Shown piece by piece: positions 7,128 through 16,308 of a stretch of DNA of 64,000 nt. This stretch comes from Mesorhizobium sp. SOD10 (GTDB lineage Bacteria; Pseudomonadota; Alphaproteobacteria; Rhizobiales; Rhizobiaceae). The notes below the pieces were generated by a model. It saw only the letters and a program-made list of their open reading frames with translations. It searched no databases and had not been told where the DNA came from. How positions within the stretch are numbered: the stretch's first letter is position 1; each line of letters begins with the position of its first letter. The stretch is from positions 102,378 through 166,377 of the forward strand of contig CCNA01000022.1 of assembly GCA_000824805.1 (NCBI GenBank), read 5' to 3'. Both the position numbers and the translations under genes were made by a program.

Positions 7128-9269
7128 TCAGCCGTGCGCGAGCACGGCGAGCAGAAGCAGCGCGACGATGTTGGTGATCTTGATCGCCGGGTTGACGGCC
7201 GGGCCGGCGGTATCCTTGTAGGGGTCGCCGACGGTGTCGCCGGTGACCGACGCCTTGTGAGCCTCGGAGCCCTTCAGGTGCTTGACGCCGTCCTTGTCGG
7301 TGAAGCCGTCCTCGAACGACTTCTTGGCGTTGTCCCAGGCGCCGCCGCCGGAAGTCATCGAGATGGCGACGAAGAGGCCGTTGACGATGACGCCGAGCAG
7401 CGAGGCGCCGAGCGCCGCGAAGGCTGAGGCCTTGGAGCCGGAGATCAGGAGCACGCCGAAATAGACGACGAGCGGCGCAAGCACCGGCAGCAGCGACGGG
7501 ACGATCATTTCCCGGATTGCCGCCCTGGTCAGAAGATCGACCGCGCGGGCATAGTTCGGCTTGGACGTGCCGGCCATGATGCCCTTGTCCTCGCGGAACT
7601 GCTTGCGCACTTCTTCGACGATGGAGCCCGCGGCGCGGCCGACGGCGGTCATCGCGATGCCGCCGAACAGATAGGGGATCAGGCCGCCGAAGATCAGGCC
7701 GGCGACGACATACGGATTGGAGAGGTCGAAGGAGATCTCGCCCATGCCTTGGAAGTAGGGGTACTTGTCGCCATTGGCGGCGAAGAACCGGAGATCGTTC
7801 GAGTAGGCCGCGAACAGCACCAGCGCGCCGAGGCCGGCCGAGCCGATGGCATAGCCCTTGGTGACCGCCTTGGTGGTGTTGCCGACCGCGTCGAGCGCGT
7901 CGGTCGAGTGGCGCACTTCCTTGGGCAGGCCGGACATTTCGGCGATGCCGCCGGCATTGTCGGTGACCGGGCCGAAGGCGTCGAGCGCTACGATCATGCC
8001 GGCGAGGCCGAGCATGGTCGTGACGGCGATGGCTGTGCCGAACAGGCCGCCAAGCTGGTAGGTGGCAATGATGCCGCCGACGATGACAATGGCCGGCAGG
8101 GCGGTCGCCTCCAGCGAGACGGCGAGGCCCTGGATGACGTTGGTGCCGTGGCCGGTCACCGACGCCTGGGCGATCGAGTTCACCGGGCGCTTGTTGGTGC
8201 CTGTATAGTATTCGGTGATCACCACGATGAGACCGGTCACGGCCAAGCCGATCAACCCGCAGATGAACAAGTTCTTCCCTGTGATGGCGAGCCCGCCGAC
8301 ATTGCCTATCTCACCCCAGCCCAGTACCGCCGAGGTGGCAATGGCCAAGCCGACGATCGACAGCAGTCCGGTGACGATCAGGCCCTTATAGAGGGCGCCC
8401 ATGATCGAGCCGTTCGAGCCCAGCTTGACGAAGAAGGTACCGACGATAGAGGTCAGGATGCAGGCGCCGCAGATGGCGAGCGGATAGAGCATTGCCGCAC
8501 CCAGAACCGCCGTGCCGCCGAAGAAAATGGCGGCCAGAACCATGGTGGCGACAACCGTCACCGCGTAGGTCTCGAACAGGTCGGCGGCCATGCCGGCGCA
8601 GTCGCCGACATTGTCGCCGACATTGTCGGCGATGGTGGCGGGGTTGCGTGGATCGTCTTCCGGAATGCCGGCCTCGACCTTGCCGACGAGATCGCCGCCG
8701 ACATCCGCACCCTTGGTGAAGATGCCGCCGCCGAGACGGGCGAAGATCGAGATCAGCGATGCGCCGAAGCCGAGCGAAACCAGCGAGTCGATGACGACGC
8801 GGTCATTCGGCTGCAGGCCCATCGGGCCGGTCAGGATGGCGTAGTAGATCGAGACGCCGAGCAGCGCCAGGCCCGCCACCAACAGGCCAGTGATGGCGCC
8901 GGATTTGAAGGCGATGTCGAGGCCGGCGGCCAGGCTGTTCGATGCGGCCTGCGCGGTGCGCACATTGGCGCGCACCGAAACATGCATCCCGATGAAGCCG
9001 GCGGCGCCCGAAAGCACGGCGCCGATCAGGAAGCCGATCGCGGAGGTGATCGAGAGCAGCCACCAGGCGAGCAGGAGCACGACAATGCCGACGACGGCGA
9101 TGGTGGTGTACTGGCGCGCCAGATAGGCCTGGGCGCCTTCGCGGATGGCTGCGGAGATTTCCTGCATGCGCTGATTGCCCTGATCGGACGCAAGGACCGA
9201 ACGTGTCGCCCAAATGGCGTACAGAACTGACAGCAAGCCGCAGGCGATGACGGCGGTAATGATGGTCAT
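7128..9269 (-). CDS. hppA: Membrane-bound proton-translocating inorganic pyrophosphatase
   Basis: A 713-aa, roughly 16-helix membrane protein that couples PPi hydrolysis to proton export. GADVGGDLVGKVEAGIPEDD and NVGDNVGDCAGMAADLFE hold the acidic PPi/Mg sites, and a second acidic cluster is at DAFGPVTDNAGGIAEMS. The motif GNTTKA carries Lys where K+-dependent enzymes have Ala, which marks it as the K+-independent type by family rule. The frame extends upstream to 9395, but the ATG at 9269 begins the first membrane helix (MTIITAVIACGLLSVLYAIW). It stands alone, with a terminator downstream. In rhizobia the enzyme is linked to acid tolerance and energy saving, a role inferred here. Confidence 0.97.
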   Translation of the reverse strand: MTIITAVIACGLLSVLYAIWATRSVLASDQGNQRMQEISAAIREGAQAYLARQYTTIAVVGIVVLLLAWWLLSITSAIGFLIGAVLSGAAGFIGMHVSVRANVRTAQAASNSLAAGLDIAFKSGAITGLLVAGLALLGVSIYYAILTGPMGLQPNDRVVIDSLVSLGFGASLISIFARLGGGIFTKGADVGGDLVGKVEAGIPEDDPRNPATIADNVGDNVGDCAGMAADLFETYAVTVVATMVLAAIFFGGTAVLGAAMLYPLAICGACILTSIVGTFFVKLGSNGSIMGALYKGLIVTGLLSIVGLAIATSAVLGWGEIGNVGGLAITGKNLFICGLIGLAVTGLIVVITEYYTGTNKRPVNSIAQASVTGHGTNVIQGLAVSLEATALPAIVIVGGIIATYQLGGLFGTAIAVTTMLGLAGMIVALDAFGPVTDNAGGIAEMSGLPKEVRHSTDALDAVGNTTKAVTKGYAIGSAGLGALVLFAAYSNDLRFFAANGDKYPYFQGMGEISFDLSNPYVVAGLIFGGLIPYLFGGIAMTAVGRAAGSIVEEVRKQFREDKGIMAGTSKPNYARAVDLLTRAAIREMIVPSLLPVLAPLVVYFGVLLISGSKASAFAALGASLLGVIVNGLFVAISMTSGGGAWDNAKKSFEDGFTDKDGVKHLKGSEAHKASVTGDTVGDPYKDTAGPAVNPAIKITNIVALLLLAVLAHG

Positions 9270-9499
9270 TGCCGGATTTTCCTCGATTGTTGGCCCAAAA
9301 GAACCCCTCCCTGGGCCGTTGGAACGGAGATGGATGCCGCGCACGGATTCCACCCCTTCGTTGGCGTGTATGCGAAACAGGGCTCGGAACGTCAAGATAT
9401 TGTTCGGTTTTTGCCCGGCTTTCGCCCAAAAGAGGACGGCGGCAACTTATGGGCGGACGCCACCGTCCTTTTAGATCGATTGAAATCACGCTGCGTAAA

Positions 9500-10000
9500 T
9501 CAGGGCGCGCGCAAATCGCCGTCCGGCTGGATGACGAAGATCAGCACGGCGAGCATGGTCATGTAGAACATGAACGCCTTCTGTTGGCCGTTCCATATGC
9601 TCGACTGCCACATGGCGAACCATTCGCCGCCCACGACCATGAAGCCGAAATACCAGATCAGAAAGCCCATGGTGGCGGCGATGACGGCGAATTTCTTGGC
9701 GTCGTTGAAGTCCTGCCCGCTGGCTTTGCGCGTCCGCCACAGCGCCGAGGCGGCGATGAGGTAGAGCAGGCAGGTCAACGCCTCGCCGAGGATGATCAGC
9801 CAGTAGCCGGCTGTCCACAGCGCCGGGTTGGTAATCGAGCGGTACATCAGGGCGTTGCCCGGAAAGGTCGTATCCATGCTCAGCACATGCTGGACAAAGG
9901 CGAAGTTTGAGCCGTAATCGGTGATGTTGCCGAAGGCGACCAGGAAGGCGAACGCCGCAAGACACAGACACATGACGATCTTGGAGAGACGCAAGGTCAT
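9500..10000 (-). CDS. DUF2165-family small integral membrane protein
   Basis: A 166-aa protein with about four membrane helices. VMCLCLAAFAFLVAFGNITD is the first, followed by YWLIILGEALTCLLYLIAAS, FAVIAATMGFLIWYFGFMVV and FMFYMTMLAVLIFVI. The periplasmic segment VQHVLSMDTTFPGN is typical of DUF2165 (predicted small integral membrane proteins of unknown function). The ATG at 10000 has AGGAG 8 nt upstream. Its start codon overlaps that of a possible divergent gene, so their promoters must lie inside each other's reading frames. Confidence 0.82.
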   Translation of the reverse strand: MTLRLSKIVMCLCLAAFAFLVAFGNITDYGSNFAFVQHVLSMDTTFPGNALMYRSITNPALWTAGYWLIILGEALTCLLYLIAASALWRTRKASGQDFNDAKKFAVIAATMGFLIWYFGFMVVGGEWFAMWQSSIWNGQQKAFMFYMTMLAVLIFVIQPDGDLRAP

Positions 10001-10307
10001 GGCAAGAACTCCTGCTGAAAGGTCGGGGCATCGGGAAGATCAATCGCCGAGTCCCGAAGATCGCGCAACTGGTTGGCCGGTCATCATCACACTCACATCG
10101 GCGGCAAGCCGTTATGCCGGCAAGCATTCGATCGCCGGGACCTTGGCAGCGCTTCGTCTCGATAGCGATTGCGCGGTAGGTGATCTTGTTTCGCTGGAAG
10201 ACACCGGCACCAGACACGACTTCGCCATCGTCCGTCGCCGCTGGATCGCCAGCGGAGCCGGCGCAACGCTCGAGCTGACGCTGGACCACCCTGCCCGCTC
10301 GTTTTGA
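9999..10307 (+). CDS. Hypothetical protein, divergent from DUF2165 gene
   Basis: A 102-aa frame whose first 25 residues are polar and disordered-looking. After that comes a compact alternating hydrophobic region (WPVIITLTSAASRYAGKHSI, then AALRLDSDCAVGDLVSLEDT and ATLELTLDHPARSF) that looks like a small beta-rich domain. GGAGAG lies about 10 nt before the ATG. No family is recognised, and there are no signal peptide or membrane segments. It fills an otherwise empty 300-bp gap between the DUF2165 gene and the yehW stop. It could be noncoding, but residue composition favours a real gene. Confidence 0.5.
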   Translation: MARTPAERSGHREDQSPSPEDRATGWPVIITLTSAASRYAGKHSIAGTLAALRLDSDCAVGDLVSLEDTGTRHDFAIVRRRWIASGAGATLELTLDHPARSF

Positions 10308-10323
10308 CCCAGAACCCCGCGGC

Positions 10324-11073
10324 TTACTCCGCTTCCTGGCCCATCCGCCGCGCGGCGTAGCGCTCGATCGCCGACAGCCCGTCATAGATCAGCACCGCGA
10401 GCGCCGCGACGATCAGGCCGCCCTGCAGAACGAAGGCAAGATTGTTCGAGATCAGGCCGGCGATGATCACCTCGCCCAATGTTTTGGCGGCAACCGTCGA
10501 GCCGATGGTCGCGGTGGCGAGGCCGATGACCACCGAGAGCCGGATGCCGCCGAGGATCACCGGGGCGCTCAGCGGCAGCTCGACCTTCACCAGCCTTTGC
10601 AAGCCGGTCATGCCGGCGCCGCGCGCCGCCTCCATCACATTGCCAGGCAGCGTAGTGAGCGCCGTCAGCGCGTTTTCGAAGATCGGCAGCAGGCCGTAGA
10701 GGAAGAGGGCGATCAGCGTCGGCTTCTCGCCGAAACCCACGGCCGGCACCGCAAGCGCCAGCACGGCAACCGGCGGAAAGGTCTGGCCGATATTGACCAG
10801 GCTGCGCGACAAGGGCAGGAACTCGGCGCCGGCCGGCCTGGTGACCAGGATGGCCAGGGCCACCGCGACGATCGTCGCCGCCACCGTCGCGACCAAGACA
10901 GTGCGCAGATGCTGCAGGGTCAGCGTCAGCAGGCTGCCCTGGTTATAGATCGCCGGCGCGCCGTTCTCGGTCAGCGGCTTCAGCAGCGGCTCGAACCAGT
11001 TCGGGCTGGTGATGAAGACCACCAGCAGCGCCAAAATGGCCAGTCTCAGCAGCGCGGGCAGCCAGGCCTTCAT
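10324..11073 (-). CDS. yehW: Osmoprotectant ABC importer permease, YehW-type
   Basis: A 249-aa inner-membrane permease with about six helices. The cytoplasmic coupling loop is seen as EAARGAGMTGLQRLVKVELP. It ends close to yehW length in E. coli. The ATG at 11073 overlaps the stop of the ATPase gene by 4 nt (translational coupling), and upstream extension of the frame is rejected. With the other three genes it forms a glycine betaine/choline-type uptake system whose gene order equals E. coli osmF-yehYXW. Substrate is inferred from family. Confidence 0.85.
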   Translation of the reverse strand: MKAWLPALLRLAILALLVVFITSPNWFEPLLKPLTENGAPAIYNQGSLLTLTLQHLRTVLVATVAATIVAVALAILVTRPAGAEFLPLSRSLVNIGQTFPPVAVLALAVPAVGFGEKPTLIALFLYGLLPIFENALTALTTLPGNVMEAARGAGMTGLQRLVKVELPLSAPVILGGIRLSVVIGLATATIGSTVAAKTLGEVIIAGLISNNLAFVLQGGLIVAALAVLIYDGLSAIERYAARRMGQEAE

Positions 11074-12005
11074 GCCGGCCTCGCCCGCTTCACCAGCCCT
11101 TCCATGGTGATGCGTCCGATGAGCTTGCCGTTGCCGTCCTTCACCGGCAGCGCCGGGCGACCCGACCACAGAAGTTCGGCCAAAGCGTCGCGCTGGCTGG
11201 CGTCGGCGGGGATCGCCTCGCCCTCCGCGCCGCCGGGCTCCACGGCATCGCGCGCGCGGCCGAGCGAAAGCAGCCGGAATGGCCGCTCGCTGGAGCCGAC
11301 CAGGGTCTCGACGAAGCCATTTGCCGGCCTCGCCAGGATCTCCGCCGGTTTGGCGTATTGCAGCACCTTGCCGGCGTCCATGACGGCGATCTTGTCGCCC
11401 ATATGCACCGCTTCCTCCATGTCGTGCGTGACCAGGATGATGGTGGTGCCGAAACGCTTCTGGATCGCCAGCAGATCCTCCTGCGCCTTGGTGCGTATGA
11501 TCGGGTCCAGCGCCCCGAACGGTTCGTCCATCAAAAGCACATTGGGTTCCGCGGCGAGCGCGCGGGCAACGCCGACGCGCTGCTGCTGGCCGCCGGAGAG
11601 CTCATGGGGATAGCGCGGACCATAGGCCTGCGGATCGAGCTGGTAGAGCGTCATCAGTTCTTCGACGCGCGCCTTGATGCGGTCCTTGTCCCAACCGAGC
11701 AGCCGCGGCACCGTGGCGATGTTCTGCGCCACCGTGCGATGCGAGAACAGGCCATGGCCCTGGATAGCATAGCCGATGCTGCGGCGCAGCTGGTATCCAG
11801 GCAGCGAGCGATTGTCGGCGCCGTCGATCTTGATGACGCCGGAGGTCGGCTCGACCAGCCGGTTGACCATCCTGAGCAGCGTCGTCTTGCCGGATCCCGA
11901 CGTGCCGACGATGGCCGCGATGGTGCGCGGCTCGATGACCATCGAAACATCGTCGACGACCGCCGTTCCGTTGTAGCGCTTGGTGATGCCTTGGATCTCG
12001 ATCAT
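11070..12005 (-). CDS. yehX: Osmoprotectant ABC importer ATP-binding protein, YehX-type
   Basis: A 311-aa ATPase. Walker A is GTSGSGKTT (about residues 34-42), the Q-loop follows at IGYAIQGHGLF, the signature is ELSGGQQQRVGVARAL, Walker B is VLLMDEPFGALDP and the H-switch is LVTHDMEEA. The C-terminal 80 residues, with LPVKDGNGKLIGRITMEGL, form a degenerate CBS-like regulatory segment as in betaine transporters. It overlaps both permease genes by 4 nt. It drives import of an osmolyte supplied by the OsmF-like binding protein. Confidence 0.92.
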   Translation of the reverse strand: MIEIQGITKRYNGTAVVDDVSMVIEPRTIAAIVGTSGSGKTTLLRMVNRLVEPTSGVIKIDGADNRSLPGYQLRRSIGYAIQGHGLFSHRTVAQNIATVPRLLGWDKDRIKARVEELMTLYQLDPQAYGPRYPHELSGGQQQRVGVARALAAEPNVLLMDEPFGALDPIIRTKAQEDLLAIQKRFGTTIILVTHDMEEAVHMGDKIAVMDAGKVLQYAKPAEILARPANGFVETLVGSSERPFRLLSLGRARDAVEPGGAEGEAIPADASQRDALAELLWSGRPALPVKDGNGKLIGRITMEGLVKRARPA

Positions 12006-13165
12006 TCGGAGTCCGTCCTGCGCTTGGTGGAGGTCATTTCGATAATCGCGTCGAGGATGATGGCCGCGGCGAAGGCCAGCGCCACGGTCGGCACCGCGCC
12101 GAGAAGCACCAGGTCCATCGCCGTCTGGCCAATGCCCTGGAAGACGAACACGCCAAAGCCGCCGCCGCCGATCAGCGCCGCGATCGTGGCGAGGCCGATG
12201 TTCTGCACCAGAACGATGCGGATGCCGGTGAGGATTACCGGAAAGGCAAGCGGGAACTCGACATCGAGCAGACGCTGGCGATCGGTCATACCCATGCCGC
12301 GCGCGGCATCGTTGGCCGCGCGGGGTACACCAGCCAGCCCGACGACGGTATTCGCCACAACCGGCAGCAGCGAATAGAGGAAGAGCGCCACAAAGGCGGG
12401 CGCAGTGCCGATGCCCCTAATGCCGATCGCTGCGGCACCCGGCACATGCAGAGCGACCCAGCCGAGCGGCGCGATCAGCAGACCGAAGAGCGCGATCGAC
12501 GGAATGGTCTGGATGATGTTGAGCACATTGAGGACGCCATCCCGCAGCCGCTCGACGCGGTGGCAGAGAATACCGAGCGGCACTCCGACGACCACCGCCG
12601 CCGCCAGCGAGCCGAGCGCCAGCGTGACGTGCTTGGACGCTTCGGCCCAGAAACTATCGGCGCGGTTGGAATATTCCTTGAGGATGGAAAGACTGTCCCA
12701 AAGCCCCGATGCCAGCAACGCGCCGATGGCGAGCGCGGCGACGGCAAGAATGCCGATGCGCGCCAAAGGCGACAGGCTCAGCCTGGTCAGCACATCGGCC
12801 AGAAGCAAGGCGAAGGCAAAGATCAGCAGCCAGAAACCAGAGGCCGGCGCGATGCGGGCGAACGTGTTACCGTCGGGCGTCAGGAAACCGCCGGCGACGC
12901 CGATCAGGATCGCGAGAGCGACAAGCCCGACGATGCCGGTAGCGAGCCTCAGGACGAACGGCGTCCTCAGCAGCGCGACCATGCCGCCGGCGATCACTAT
13001 CGCCAGCAGCAGGATGCCGAGCGGAGACGGCAGGGCCTCGAGGATGGAGCGCGCCTGTCCGGGCACGATTCGGTTGGCGCGAAACGTAGCGAAGGGTGCC
13101 GCCAAGGCAGCGTAAGCGACGATCGCGGCGATAACGACGCCGAGCTTATCGAAGCGCGGCGTCAT
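12002..13165 (-). CDS. yehY: Osmoprotectant ABC importer permease, YehY-type
   Basis: A 387-aa permease, close to the length of E. coli YehY (about 385). An N-terminal block of roughly five extra membrane helices (AAIVAYAALAAPFATFRANR onward) precedes the standard binding-protein-dependent permease domain. That domain has AANDAARGMGMTDRQRLLDV as its coupling loop. The gene overlaps yehX by 4 nt. A 144-nt gap with a GC-rich hairpin separates it from osmF upstream, so the binding protein may be expressed in excess over the membrane parts. Confidence 0.88.
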   Translation of the reverse strand: MTPRFDKLGVVIAAIVAYAALAAPFATFRANRIVPGQARSILEALPSPLGILLLAIVIAGGMVALLRTPFVLRLATGIVGLVALAILIGVAGGFLTPDGNTFARIAPASGFWLLIFAFALLLADVLTRLSLSPLARIGILAVAALAIGALLASGLWDSLSILKEYSNRADSFWAEASKHVTLALGSLAAAVVVGVPLGILCHRVERLRDGVLNVLNIIQTIPSIALFGLLIAPLGWVALHVPGAAAIGIRGIGTAPAFVALFLYSLLPVVANTVVGLAGVPRAANDAARGMGMTDRQRLLDVEFPLAFPVILTGIRIVLVQNIGLATIAALIGGGGFGVFVFQGIGQTAMDLVLLGAVPTVALAFAAAIILDAIIEMTSTKRRTDSE

Positions 13166-13236
13166 CGAAGCCCCGCCCCATAGTCAGATGAAAGCTTTTC
13201 GTCTTTGGTGATTGGCGAAAGCCCAAGCGACATCCA

Positions 13237-13259
13237 ATCTCCCCCCTTGCGGGGGAGAT
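13237..13259. repeat. Hairpin between osmF and yehY
   Basis: ATCTCCCCC-CTTGC-GGGGGAGAT forms a strong stem in the 144-nt gap between the binding-protein and permease genes. It could attenuate transcription or stabilise the osmF message. It also resembles a fragment of the larger CTTCTCCCC-type repeat seen at 48.4 kb. Confidence 0.5.
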
Positions 13260-13309
13260 CAGCAGTTCCGCCGACCGCACCGCTCCGGCTCGCATTTATA
13301 TTCCGCGAT

Positions 13310-14221
13310 CTACTTCAAGAACCCGTTCTTCTTCAAAAAGTCCTCGGCCACCCCCTTCGCAGGCTCACCACCCACTTGCACGCGGCCGTTGAGCTGCTGC
13401 AGCGTGGTCAGGTCGAGCTTGGCGAAGACCGGCTTCAGCAGCGTCTCGATCTCGGGATGTTCCTTCAGCACCTTCTCGCGGATGATCGGTGCCGGCTGGT
13501 AGACGGGCTGCACGTTCTTGTCGTCCTGGAGAACGACAAGGCCGGAGGGCTGGATGCCGCCATCGGTGCCGTAAACCATGGCGGCGTTGGCGCCGTTGGT
13601 CTGGTTGGCGGCAGCCGCGATGGTCGCCGCGGTGTCGCCGCCGGAGAGCGTGATCAGCTGGTCGGGCTTCAACGTAAAGCCGTATGTGGTCTGAAAGGCC
13701 GGGAGCGCCGCCGCAGAATTGACGAACTCGGCGGAGGCCGCGAGCACAACCTTGCCGCCGCCCGAGACGTATTTGCCGAAGTCCGTCAAGGTGACGAGCT
13801 TGTTCTCGTCGGCCACTTCCTTGCGCAACGCGATCGCCCAGGTGTTGTTGGCCGGCGATGGCGACAGCCAGACGATCTTGTTGGCGTCATAGTCGAGCTT
13901 CTTGGCGGTTTGGTAAGCCTTGGCGGCATCCTTCCAGACCGGATCGTCGGCCTTCTGGAAGAAGAAGGCGGCGTTGCCGGTGTATTCGGGATAGATGTCG
14001 ATCTCGCCGGCGATGATCGCCTCGCGCACCACGGGCGTTGCGCCGAGCTGGATGCGGTCGGTGGTCTTGATGTTGTTGGCGTTGAGCACGAGCTGAATGA
14101 TGTTGCCCAGCACGCCGCCTTCGGTATCGATCTTCGAGGAGACAACCACCTGGGCGCTGGCCGAGGCAGTGGCAAGGCCGAGCGCGATGGCTGCTACGGC
14201 GAGCTTTCCGATTGAAAACAT
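13310..14221 (-). CDS. osmF: Osmoprotectant ABC importer substrate-binding protein, OsmF-type
   Basis: A 303-aa periplasmic binding protein (OpuAC-like). The signal peptide ends at ATASASAQ near residue 23. The mature part starts VVVSSKIDTEGGVLGNIIQL, and EIDIYPEYTGNAAFF and NTWAIALRKEVADE line the usual ligand cleft. The frame extends to 14359, but the signal peptide begins at the ATG at 14221. It is the first gene of the four-gene importer on the minus strand. The ligand is probably a quaternary amine, by homology only. Confidence 0.88.
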   Translation of the reverse strand: MFSIGKLAVAAIALGLATASASAQVVVSSKIDTEGGVLGNIIQLVLNANNIKTTDRIQLGATPVVREAIIAGEIDIYPEYTGNAAFFFQKADDPVWKDAAKAYQTAKKLDYDANKIVWLSPSPANNTWAIALRKEVADENKLVTLTDFGKYVSGGGKVVLAASAEFVNSAAALPAFQTTYGFTLKPDQLITLSGGDTAATIAAAANQTNGANAAMVYGTDGGIQPSGLVVLQDDKNVQPVYQPAPIIREKVLKEHPEIETLLKPVFAKLDLTTLQQLNGRVQVGGEPAKGVAEDFLKKNGFLK

Positions 14222-14457
14222 TGTGAAATCCCTTGCTATGAACCGATTGACCGGTGGCTGCATATGAGCACGGTTATAATGGGCAGTCGGGGTACACGGT
14301 TTCATAACCAAGGGGAAAGGCGCAATAATTTTGTTCGACCGACAAAAGCGCTGTTCCACCCGACATAGCGCAATGCCGACCTAAGGCCGGCTGGCGGCTT
14401 GTCCTGTTGTGCGGAATATTAAGAAAGGCGGGTCGGCGGCCAAAACAGGAGTGTGTC

Positions 14458-15030
14458 ATGGCCAAACATAAAGTCGGCTACCTCATCGGCAGCCTTGCCA
14501 AGGGCTCCATCAACCGCAAGCTTGCGAAGGCCCTCGTGAAACTGGCGCCGCCCGAACTTGAAATGACGGAAATCTCCTTCAAGGACCTGCCGCTCTACAG
14601 CTACGACTATGATGCCAACTTTCCGCCGGTCGCATTGGAGTTCAAGAAGGCCATCGCGTCCGTCCAGGCGGTGCTCTTCGTCACGCCGGAATACAACCGA
14701 TCCATTCCCGGCGGCCTCAAGAATGCGATCGACTGGGCCAGTCGCCCCTACGGCAAGAACTCTTTTGCCCGCAAACCGACTGCCGTCATCGGAACGTCAC
14801 CCGGCGCGATCGCGACCGCTGTCGCCCAGCAGAGCCTGCGCAGCGTGCTCAGCTTCTGCAACGCACCGCAGATGAACTCGCCCGAAGCCTACATTCAATT
14901 CACTCCGGGATTGATCACCGATGATGGCGAGGTGACGGTGGACTCAACAAAGACATTCCTGCGCAACTATATGCAGGAGTTCCACATGTTCATCGCGCGG
15001 GTCCTGCAGGTGCTCCCGCCGGATGCCTGA
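14458..15030 (+). CDS. NADPH-dependent FMN reductase family protein
   Basis: A 190-aa flavodoxin-fold quinone or chromate reductase of the ChrR/YieF group. YLIGSLAKGSINRKLAKAL binds the FMN phosphate, and VTPEYNRSIPGGLKNAIDWA is the family signature near residue 80. The ATG at 14458 has CAGGAG upstream, and the frame's longer extension lacks one. It stands alone between two minus-strand groups. The likely job is two-electron quinone reduction against redox cycling. Its physiological substrate cannot be deduced. Confidence 0.88.
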   Translation: MAKHKVGYLIGSLAKGSINRKLAKALVKLAPPELEMTEISFKDLPLYSYDYDANFPPVALEFKKAIASVQAVLFVTPEYNRSIPGGLKNAIDWASRPYGKNSFARKPTAVIGTSPGAIATAVAQQSLRSVLSFCNAPQMNSPEAYIQFTPGLITDDGEVTVDSTKTFLRNYMQEFHMFIARVLQVLPPDA

Positions 15031-15087
15031 CGCTGGTCGTTGCAGGAGATTGTTCAAGTGGCCGGAAGAACGGGTCGGGCGCCTTCT

Positions 15088-16308
15088 TCAGAATTTGGGA
15101 ACGCCCACGAACTTCAACGTGCCGAGCGCGACGAAGCAAAGCAGTACGACCGGGAAGACGATCCAGTTCAACATGGTCCAGCCCCAGGCATTGTAGATCG
15201 CGCCCGACATCAGCGAGGCAAAGGCGACGGAGCCGAACAGGACGAAGTCGTGGAAACCTTGGACCTTGCTCTTTTCGGAGGGCCGATAGCTGGCGGCGAC
15301 CATCGCCGTGGCGCCGATAAAACCGAAATTCCAGCCGAGCCCGAGCAGGATCAGCGCGATCCAGAACTGCCACAGCGCCAGTCCGGAAAGCGCCACGGCG
15401 GCGCAGCCGATCAACAGGATAAGTCCAGTGGCGACGATGCGCTCGGCGCCGAAGCGATGAATCAAAGCACCGGTGAAGAAGCTCGGCCCGAACATGGCCA
15501 TGACGTGCCAAGAAATGCCGAGCGTGGCATTGTCCTCCGACAGGCCGCAGCCGACCATCGCGAGCGGCGCGCCGGTCATGACGAAGCTCATCAGCGCGTA
15601 GCTGCCGACGGTGCAGAAAAGTGCAGCGACGAAGCGTGGCTGGGTGACGATTTCAATCAGCGGGCGGGCATCGCTTGCAGCGGTTTCAGTGGCCGTGTTG
15701 GCCCTTGAAGACACACGCAGGAACGACAGGATGAGCGCGCCAACCGCCGCCAGGGGCAGGATCGAGGCGAAGGACCCCGCGAACATGACCGGGGCTAGCA
15801 ATTCGCGGGTATAAATGACGATCTGCGGCCCGAGGACGGCTGTGATGATGCCGCCGGCCAGCACGAAGGAGATGGCCCGTGCCTTGAATTCGGGCAGCGC
15901 GTTGTCGGCGGCGGCGAAGCGGAACTGCTGGACAAAGGCGCCGCCGACGCCGATGACGCAGAGGCCGAAGGCGAACAGCCAGAAGCTGCCCTGGAAGAGC
16001 GCGAGGGTCGAGATCAGGCCGCCAAGCGCGGTGACCACGGTGCCGGTCATGAAGCCGCCGCGATGGCCGAGGCTGCGGATGATGGCGGCGGCCGGCAACG
16101 CTCCGAGCGCCACGCCGATGTTGAAACCCGTGATCGGAGCCGTCGCCAGCGACTTGTCGGGACCGAGCAGGTATTGGCCGGCTAGCGCGCCGAGCGAAAT
16201 GGCGATCGGAGCGGCCGAACCGACGATCGCCTGCGCGGCGGCGAGCAGGATAGCAGTGCGGCGCCCTTCCCTGCCGGCCTCGGCGACCGCCGCCGTCGCG
16301 GTTGTCAC
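15088..16308 (-). CDS. Major facilitator superfamily transporter
   Basis: A 406-aa, 12-helix MFS protein. The loop between helices 2 and 3 is atypical (IRSLGHRGGFMTGTVVTALG), and FVQQFRFAAADNALPEFKAR sits in the fourth to fifth helix region. The start is GTG at 16308, overlapping the nusB stop as GTGA, so it is translationally coupled to the end of the rib-nus block. There are no residues that define a substrate. Riboflavin or a flavin precursor is an attractive guess from context, but nothing in the sequence proves it. Confidence 0.85.
   Translation of the reverse strand: MTTATAAVAEAGREGRRTAILLAAAQAIVGSAAPIAISLGALAGQYLLGPDKSLATAPITGFNIGVALGALPAAAIIRSLGHRGGFMTGTVVTALGGLISTLALFQGSFWLFAFGLCVIGVGGAFVQQFRFAAADNALPEFKARAISFVLAGGIITAVLGPQIVIYTRELLAPVMFAGSFASILPLAAVGALILSFLRVSSRANTATETAASDARPLIEIVTQPRFVAALFCTVGSYALMSFVMTGAPLAMVGCGLSEDNATLGISWHVMAMFGPSFFTGALIHRFGAERIVATGLILLIGCAAVALSGLALWQFWIALILLGLGWNFGFIGATAMVAASYRPSEKSKVQGFHDFVLFGSVAFASLMSGAIYNAWGWTMLNWIVFPVVLLCFVALGTLKFVGVPKF

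Noticed and set aside
7749..9230. A 493-aa plus-strand frame antisense to hppA
   Set aside because: Composition (runs of Asp, Gly, Arg) is that of an antisense shadow of a membrane protein.
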